Source of the DNA: Apostichopus japonicus
Lineage: Eukaryota > Echinodermata > Holothuroidea > Aspidochirotida > Stichopodidae
DNA: 64,000 bases
NCBI RefSeq assembly: GCF_037975245.1
Contig: NC_092572.1
Location: forward strand, 21,192,489 to 21,256,488
Direction of reading: 5' to 3'
How positions within the stretch are numbered: position 1 is the first letter of the stretch; every line of letters begins with the position of its first letter. The notes below the pieces were generated by a model. That model was not told the origin of the DNA, made no database searches, and saw only the letters and a list, made by a program, of their open reading frames with translations. Shown here piece after piece: positions 57,866 to 64,000 of this stretch. Made by a program: the position numbers and the translations under genes.

Positions 57866-60800
57866 TTACCCACCCATGCCTAGACCCATCCCCAGGGATG
57901 GCAATCACTCAATCACGCCATGACACTTTCAGCAAGATGCGCCCATGGACATGAAAGTTAACATATAAACAATGAGTAACCGAAACCTATTTTACTTACG
58001 TTGCCATTGATTTTCGGTGACATTGGGAGCGGGTAAGAACGGTTCACAATAGAGGTCAACGTTGTCGTTCATTTGATTGCTGAATCCACCTAAAACTATG
58101 GATGTGCATGTACCATCGGCGTCCATACCCCAGACAATACCTCTCTGCTCATTGTAATAGTTTCCCATGGAACAGACACGACCTAATGAGGAATGGAGGA
58201 AACATTTATCTTTATGTTATATCATAGAGATTTTTGCGATGAACAACTCCCACAATATGAGAAACCATGTTCCGTGTGAGATTGAAACTAGTCATTTTGT
58301 CAATTTCTGATGCAGTATTGCTACTAGGAGATGAAATCTTTAAGTTTCACTTTTGATTTTCTTTTCAGATTTCCTCAATGAAAGTAAACTATATCGTTGC
58401 TGACATTACAATGTGAATATGAGATAGTTTAAGACAATTCACCATTTCAAGGCCAACTTTTAAAAACAACTCCGCTCCTGTAAACAAAAAGCAGAGAATA
58501 TAAAGACAGGTAACGGCATATACAAGCATTTGTCGCTTTTTTGATGTTATATTCGAGGAGTGTTAGCTCCGATGAGTGTTAGCTCCGAGGAGTGGTAGCT
58601 CAGTGGTTAACGCCGGTGCCTTTCAATCATAAGGTCCCCGGTTCGAGTCACTCCCAGATTAATGTATGTCGTCCAGTTACAGAGTTGTTGACAATTAACA
58701 ATTCATAATCATGGACGTTAAATATGAATTCAAGAGACTGATATATTTGTATATATATATATATGGAACTTTTACTGGTACCAATTACTGAATCAAACTT
58801 TGTTTGTCGAGAGAAATATCGTTCTAGGCTTAAAATTGCTAATGAGGAAAACCTTCCGAGAAGAAAATCAGTAGCCTATCGAGTGTCATGTATAGCGTCG
58901 CTTTCTTTTATCTTTTGCAAATTTATATTGACGCCCCCTTTTCGTCACCGAAAATTATGTTGGGGTGGTGGCTTTGCCTCTCTGCTGCCCTGGTTACCCC
59001 ACCGATTAGTCTTCTTGTCAAATGATATCAACCTGTGTATTCCCAAACCACTCCATTACGTCCGCATGCCAAATCAATGTAAAACCAATTAGCGATTATA
59101 TATGCTTTATATGTTTAAAAACCTAACATTGAACCACGTGTTCACACAGTCATTGTTACATTTATATATATTTATAAACGCTCAATGCCATCTCGTATTG
59201 ACTTACATTATCTAATACTTAGTAAACATGAAAAACAAGGGAACAAAAACGCGCGGAATCAATTCAAACAGACATACATTCATTTAGCTTCTTTTCTCTT
59301 CTCGTAAGGAATTGATTCTCTGTTATATTCAAGGATATGACTGACTTAGCATACAAGTTATCGGTGTCGTTCAAGGCTGATTTGAGTGCATTAGATAGTT
59401 TCCGTTTGTTTTGTAATGGTAACCAATAGCGATGCCATTAAGCGGATTCTATCCCTTCTTGAGAGCTAAGAGATTTAACTGTTTCCTATAATTGTCTAAG
59501 TCGTTTCTGGCTCCTGGTAAGATTTTGGTGACAGTCTATATTGTTTTGTTTTTTTGTAACAGTTTTAATTGTTTGTGAAATGATCCTTTAAACTTATATG
59601 GCTCAACAATTCACGTGGCTACATGCATATTCATGACTGTGGTATTTGAAGGAGAAAATAAATATTTGACATTGTTCGCTGGCTGTCTTGGTAATTTTTG
59701 TGTACAATAGCAGCTATAACGCATGCGCAGTTTTAAGAGATTGAAAAAAAATATTTCCAAAAAAAAAAATAACCTCAACTCTCCCTCTCTCTCTCTTCCA
59801 CTCTAATTCCTCCCTCCTCCCGCAGAAAAACAGTGACAAATGCCGATTTAATTATAGCGTAGTTTATTTCCATGTCTGTTATATTACAAAAGTCGTTTGC
59901 ATTGCATCATTATACGCCAACAGTATACATTTATATCAGCTCTTCAGAGACCTGTCCCCTCACATCTCACGTCGACTCATGGCAGTCAATGGAACCACTT
60001 ACTACTTGGTCCATTGCATAGTACGAAAGAAAAACTCGGTTACGGATCAAATCCCTCAGATTAAGATGAACAAAGTACATCTCAATCGTAAAACTATTTT
60101 GTATAAATTGTTGATCAGCTTTGTCGGAGGTGGTTCTCTTCCTTCGTATAACTGCTACTGTTTTGTTTTTATTGGACTGGGTGTGGGGTGGGATGGATGG
60201 GGATAGAATGGGGATATAAAAGAGCCCTGAGATAAAACACTCATGACATTTTGGATAGTCTATTACGAATACCTATAGGACCAAGGTAATATTGAACATT
60301 TGTGATGGGATGGGTTGGGGGTGGGGGTGGAGAGGAGGTGCAGGAAGGACAAACGCTCGGTATTAAATTCAAGAGACATTCATTTAAAGACTGCTAATAT
60401 GATAGCAAACCATCTGGTTGTTTTCTTATCTGTGGGAAGGGGGAGTGGTTGACATTTGCCCAAAAAATAATGAAGTTTTCCTTCTCTTATCCGCCGAGTA
60501 ATATCGTTTAGGGAAGAAATTGGAATAAACGTGTGCTTAAAATGCAATCATAATCATGAATAGTCATATCAATCACTCGGCAATATCATGAATAGTCATA
60601 TTAATCACTCGATTATATCATGAATAGTCATATTAATCACTCGATTATATCATGAAAGTCATTACCCAATTTCTAAAGTACTCATTGGGGAGTGGGCTAT
60701 ATCCGGGGAGAGCGTTGTTTCTGTCTTTGTGAGACCTCCCTGCTGACTGTAAATAGAACGTGTATTTTACCCTTGGGGATCAATTAGGGGAGATCAAGTA

Positions 60801-62425
60801 GGGTGGGTGTTCACTAAGGGGCACCATTGGTCCTCACCGGTCCCAACTGTTCCCTGCCACAAGCTAAAATAAATCGAATAATGTTAATACGTGCACAGAT
60901 TTTACCAAGCATTTCATAGCCAATTCAAGGCGTTGAGCATGTTACATGGCATCTAATCGTCCAATTATGAACACTGGGGGGGGGGGGGGGGGAGAGCCAT
61001 TCGGATAGTCGGAATTAACCTCCAGAAAAGTAATTTTGAAAGTAAAGGGGGAAAATGGCATTTTCAGGGACGGCGGAAGAGGGTTCAATCTGGGGAAGGT
61101 GAGGCTACTCCGAGAGGCAGTGGGGCATGCGACTTTGTCAGGATGCCCTCCACAAAACGCTCTAACAAAATCTATCGTCTTGCATTCCGTATCGCAAATT
61201 TAATATTTTTTTTATATTGATTAAAATTTGCAACCATGAATATTTTAAGAACAGAGCATTTTCGTTTTAATATCAATGTTTTACTGTTTCAGTATTATGA
61301 AAATAGTGAAGTATAAAAAAAGTATAAGGAGTCGACAACGGAAAACTGACTGTAAAATTATAAGAAATGGATTGTGGAAAAGAAATTAACGACTAGAACG
61401 GGATTCACAATAAGCTATCCAGTCCTTAGATGGTGGATATATCTAGTTTCCATTAAATATAGAAAGAGAGACTTTTAAAAACAAATATGAAAAGGAGTAC
61501 TGTTTCAATACCAAAAGCAACACTACTAACGTAATTTATGCAAAGGGGCATATTTCAATTTTGATCTAAACAACAATTAATCGTGGAAGGGGCACGTACA
61601 ACCTGTGCATCCCGACTCTGTGACATAACAACAATATTTCATTTACATATTATTACGTCGCCTTCCTATTATAATTGTTATTATTTTGCTTACCTATTAT
61701 TATTTTGCTTACCTACCATCATTTCGCATACCTATTATTAAAGTTTCACTTTATCTCAAATCGAAACACTCATTATGTAACCTACAGCACCCAAACATCC
61801 GAGTGTGTATAGTATGATCAGCAAATCAAAAACGAGGGAAAGAATATCATATTGTGTATTTGATATGGAATTGATAGGAAGTAACTGAAAATAATTAAAA
61901 TCGGACTAAAGATGCGAAACATAGTTATCCGCATAGTGTAAGCTAGTAACGACTAGATAATGCATGGGGTTTAGCCGATGCTCCAGAGATTACCCATTAG
62001 TCCCAGGTTTGTGCTTCTCTCAATATACAGCTCAGCTCATAACTTGATAAATATATAAATATATATCGTGGAGTGTTAGCTCAGTGGTTAACGCCGGTGC
62101 CTTCCAATCATAAGGTCCCCGGTTCGAGTCACTCCAAGATTAATGTATGTCGTCCAGTTACAGAGTTGTTGACAATTCATAATCATGGACGTTAAATATG
62201 AATGTTAAGAGACTGACTTCGGTCAGCTTGCGGCTTTGATAAGCCAATGAGGCTTCTCCGCGAGTTCCTGCTTGCAGGAGGATCTAATATACATATACAA
62301 ACAAATACATACATATAAGGAGTTTTATTTTTCAATCTATAACTTTACTTACCTTGCACACAAACCGGCCGTACGGTAGAAACAGCGAAAAGGATGGCAG
62401 CTTTGATGAACAACGTAGAGTCCAT
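49903..62425 (-). CDS. secreted mucin-like protein with C-terminal C-type lectin domain, complete, 5 exons
   Basis: Exons from the start: 62353-62425, 58000-58182, 52970-53881, 51492-51704, 49903-50060; all introns are phase 1. The product is 512 aa. Residues 1-24 are a signal peptide (MDSTLFIKAAILFAVSTV). Residues 25-85 are an unrecognised exon with three cysteines (RVCSMGNYYNEQRGIVWG). Residues 86-389 are a single 912-bp Ser/Thr-rich exon, surely heavily O-glycosylated if made. Residues 390-512 are a C-type lectin domain (DGSCYYMTVETGSWDEAQSS, AHLVKIENSQENDFI, IGLTDKDTEG, WIWEDG, TWICEIN). EPN/QPD and WND, which bind calcium and sugar in classical lectins, are missing (WQPVTC stands where WND is expected), so ligand binding is probably different. 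Function not known. The last TM-free exon argues for secretion. Confidence 0.88.
52493..52815 (+). repeat. 320-bp dispersed repeat, inverted partner of 26252-26571
   Basis: Contains 'gttaactttccgttgcttgc', 'taattaccgacggtagcaag' and 'gagacgtttctttttgcgcg', the reverse complement of the 26252-26571 element. Located between the mucin exon and the first lectin exon. Confidence 0.75.
54697..55262. repeat. 32-bp minisatellite, array A
   Basis: About 17.5 near-identical copies of a 32-bp unit containing 'acggccaaacgatcaaccat' and 'catcttacaaat'. The array ends 'gatcaaccaaattaa', as does array B. It is in the intron between the mucin exon and the 58-kb exon of the lectin gene. The unit is free of stops in all three plus-strand frames, so frames stay open for 195-246 codons; there is no sign that they are genes. 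Confidence 0.97.
55760..55988. repeat. direct duplication, copy A (partner 56037-56270)
   Basis: Shares 'cgcagaactgt', 'aaagaccacg', 'gcggcttaaggagttttt' and 'taagaaatttcaccgga' in the same order with 56037-56270. The two copies differ at many positions, so the duplication is not recent. Between the two 32-bp arrays. Confidence 0.8.
56037..56270. repeat. direct duplication, copy B (partner 55760-55988)
   Basis: Second copy of the roughly 230-bp unit, followed by unique sequence to array B. Neither copy has a long open frame conserved between the two. Confidence 0.8.
56524..57118. repeat. 32-bp minisatellite, array B, with 30-bp flanking direct repeats
   Basis: About 16.7 copies of the same unit as array A, with more variants (ccgccaaac, caatcaacc, caactatc). 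The array proper (56551-57088) is flanked by an identical 30-bp direct repeat containing 'aagccaatacacgcgtgaac' at 56524-56553 and 57089-57118. Confidence 0.97.
57784..57865. repeat. GAT trinucleotide run
   Basis: About 27 uninterrupted ATG/GAT trinucleotides, about 135 bp from the 58000-58182 exon of the lectin gene. It gives poly-Asp and poly-Ser open frames that are not genes. Confidence 0.97.
58554..58745 (+). mobile_element. tRNA-headed SINE, copy 1, with triplicated 16-bp head
   Basis: From 58586 the sequence is tRNA-like: A box 'tagctcagtgg', B box 'ggttcgagtca', ends ggagtg and cactcc able to pair as an acceptor stem. The tRNA-unrelated part has 'taatgtatgtcgtccagtta' and 'aatcatggacgttaaatatg'. 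Before it, 58554-58569 and 58570-58585 repeat the first 16 bases of the head (cgaggagtgttagctc and cgatgagtgttagctc). It is 3'-truncated relative to the copy at 62072 and ends in a TA run. Intronic in the lectin gene. Confidence 0.85.
58746..62060. other. first intron of the lectin gene, remaining part
   Basis: AT-rich intron sequence. It holds short repeats of 'catgaatagtcatattaatc' at 60555-60660 and a poly-G run at 60968-60983. No exon or RNA gene was recognised; the phase of flanking exons needs none. Confidence 0.5.
62072..62290 (+). mobile_element. tRNA-headed SINE, copy 2, longer 3' end
   Basis: Same head ('gttagctcagtggttaacgc', 'ccccggttcgagtcactcc') and middle as the copy at 58586, continuing with 'cttcggtcagcttgcggctt' and 'cgcgagttcctgcttgcagg', which form short hairpins, to a TA-rich tail. 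The anticodon loop looks enlarged, so it is not a working tRNA gene. Confidence 0.85.
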
Positions 62426-64000
62426 TTCACCCTCTGACCATAGTATAGTACAGTACAGTTTATCAAACAACCTACGAGTGTCTCAAATATCAAAGTCAAA
62501 CTCGTAAGAAGCGAAGACAAGTGATAAGGGTTATTTCATCACCATACATTCTCTTATCGATTAACCAATCAGCAGTTTGGTAGGGAGAATACGACCAGTT
62601 AACCTATTAGTAAGCTTAAACAAATACAGGGTAATTATGTAATATTCGATTTTAAACCTAGAGACCGTGAAAAAAAAGGGATCTTACCAGGTTAAAATAG
62701 TTTAATTTCGCTATCTGAAATACACCTGATCAATATCGAAATTGGACAACAACAATGACAGTTTAATTAGTTACATCGCCTACTCGATTTGTTTTGTTTC
62801 TATTTGTGGAGCCTACTTGTCGCAAATTAGTAACGGACATAGGTCGACACCGGAAGACGAAAGTCAATTTCTAACTTTGTACAAAATTGACCGTTCAGGG
62901 TCACCGATTTGGGTGCAACTTTTAATTTTGATATATTTTTGCGTCGTGACAAACAAAGTTGTTATTCAGTGCACTGTGTGTACAAATGCCTGAAAGGAAA
63001 ACATGTATTTGGGTTACAATTGTAGAAGTGTAAATATTCTTTGACTTTTATTATGCAAATGAAATGCAAATGAAGTGTTCAGTGGGACGCATAGCTGGTC
63101 ATTACGATTAAGCAATCATGTGTGTTCTTTGTTTTGCTATGCATTTCTCTTTTTGCTCGTATAGAAGCACGGAGCCATTATGTTATAAAGGTCTGTTTTT
63201 CCCATGCGTATAGGTCTCGATCTATATATACCTCATTGAAATCCGTTTCGGCCGAACCAGGCTTGCCTGTTACAATTACAAAATAAAGAAGTCATTATAA
63301 GTCTATGGAAACTACATATTAAGAGGTGTTACTATTTTGCTATGTGTTTGTTCTAACGGTAGATTAAAACAATGTCTTACACAATATTATGGGATGTACA
63401 GACTCGTGGTACACCACTCATGAATCGTGTTTACAAGCCTGGGCGTCACAAACACACGCACAACCCCCCCCCCCCCCCCACACACACATACACGCCAGCA
63501 TGAATGCAAAGGTTATGATTATCATCGAAACCAAAAAGGAAGTTGATGCTAAACCATATTTGTAAATACCCTGTCGCGCATAAGTTCATGAAAGCGCAAG
63601 AATGGTTGGTTTAACTTTAACGTTTTTAATCGATTTCATTTCATCATAAGCAATGACTGAAAGGTTATACAGTATCGTATAAGGTAATGCCGTCCATGCT
63701 AATTGATACAGTGTATAATGCGGGGCAAAAGTCGCCAGTTACGTCAAGTGAAGTATCACGAGTGCCTTCGCAAGGGAATAGACCCTGCACAGGGGCGTAT
63801 CCAGGATTTTCCACTAGGGGGGGGGGGGCGTCAGGCATGAATGATCGCCGTCCTGGGGGATGGGTCTAAGGGGAGGGGTGGACAATTTTTGCTTTCGAAG
63901 AAGGGCTGAAATGCAAAATGGTGCCATATGTGATCCATTTTTCGACCTTAATAATAAGCAACATTTCCAATAAAAATGGACACAAAATGCACAATTTAGT
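62426..64000. other. upstream region of the lectin gene, no gene seen
   Basis: Contains a poly-C run (63466-63479) and near the window end 'ggggcgtatccaggattttc' followed by a poly-G run (63819-63830), which is like the sequence at 30127-30150 and probably belongs to a dispersed repeat. An 83-codon plus-strand frame at 62742-62993 has no recognisable domain. Confidence 0.4.

Noticed and set aside
57711-57954. Poly-Asp or poly-Ser protein
   Set aside because: Produced by the GAT trinucleotide run.
58586-58660. Functional tRNA gene (also at 62075-62145)
   Set aside because: A and B boxes are present but the anticodon arm is irregular and both copies continue into the same SINE body.
62742-62993. 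83-codon plus-strand gene divergent from the lectin gene
   Set aside because: No recognisable domain, no splice or promoter support; hydrophobic stretches could be chance.

Overview
The window looks like nuclear DNA of a marine deuterostome invertebrate, most likely an echinoderm and plausibly a sea cucumber (inference; no species marker was seen). The signs are an AT-rich background, exons of 60-320 bp with GT-AG introns, short dispersed repeats, inverted-repeat elements, microsatellites and very many poly-G/poly-C runs. There are no operons, prokaryotic genes, rRNA genes or CRISPR arrays. Gene models were made by hand, joining exons by splice-site phase.

Four split genes are supported. (1) 4480-10409, minus: seven exons, 367 aa, a SAM-domain protein of the SAMD3-like kind. 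(2) about 15356-29306, minus: a signal peptide followed by two tandem copies of a [Ly6/uPAR(LU)-LU-EGF] module and a third EGF, all module introns in phase 1; the 3' end is not resolved. I do not recognise this architecture. (3) 33205-47298, plus: the complete 11-exon TOMM70 gene (559 aa), the mitochondrial import receptor. (4) 49903-62425, minus: five exons, 512 aa, a secreted protein with a small Cys domain, a Ser/Thr-rich mucin-like exon and a C-terminal C-type lectin domain without the usual sugar-binding motifs. Genes 3 and 4 converge.

The rest is intergenic and intronic sequence full of mobile DNA. There are three copies of a roughly 185-bp element whose 5' end matches the start of U2 snRNA and which carries target-site duplications (a candidate snRNA-headed SINE), two copies of a tRNA-headed SINE, a dead CR1/jockey-like LINE fragment, two long-TIR MITE-like elements, a duplicated foldback element inside TOMM70, a 320-bp repeat present in inverted orientation in two genes, and a family with a conserved ACGTGAYCCGCC-type end. 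There are also seven or more tandem arrays, a perfect 80-bp-arm palindrome and a 124-nt pure purine tract.

The genes have unrelated roles (organelle import, cell-surface or secreted recognition, a SAM adaptor). The two secreted multidomain genes resemble the lineage-specific recognition genes common in echinoderms. The strongest candidates for something undescribed are the U2-headed retroelement and the duplicated LU-LU-EGF gene.
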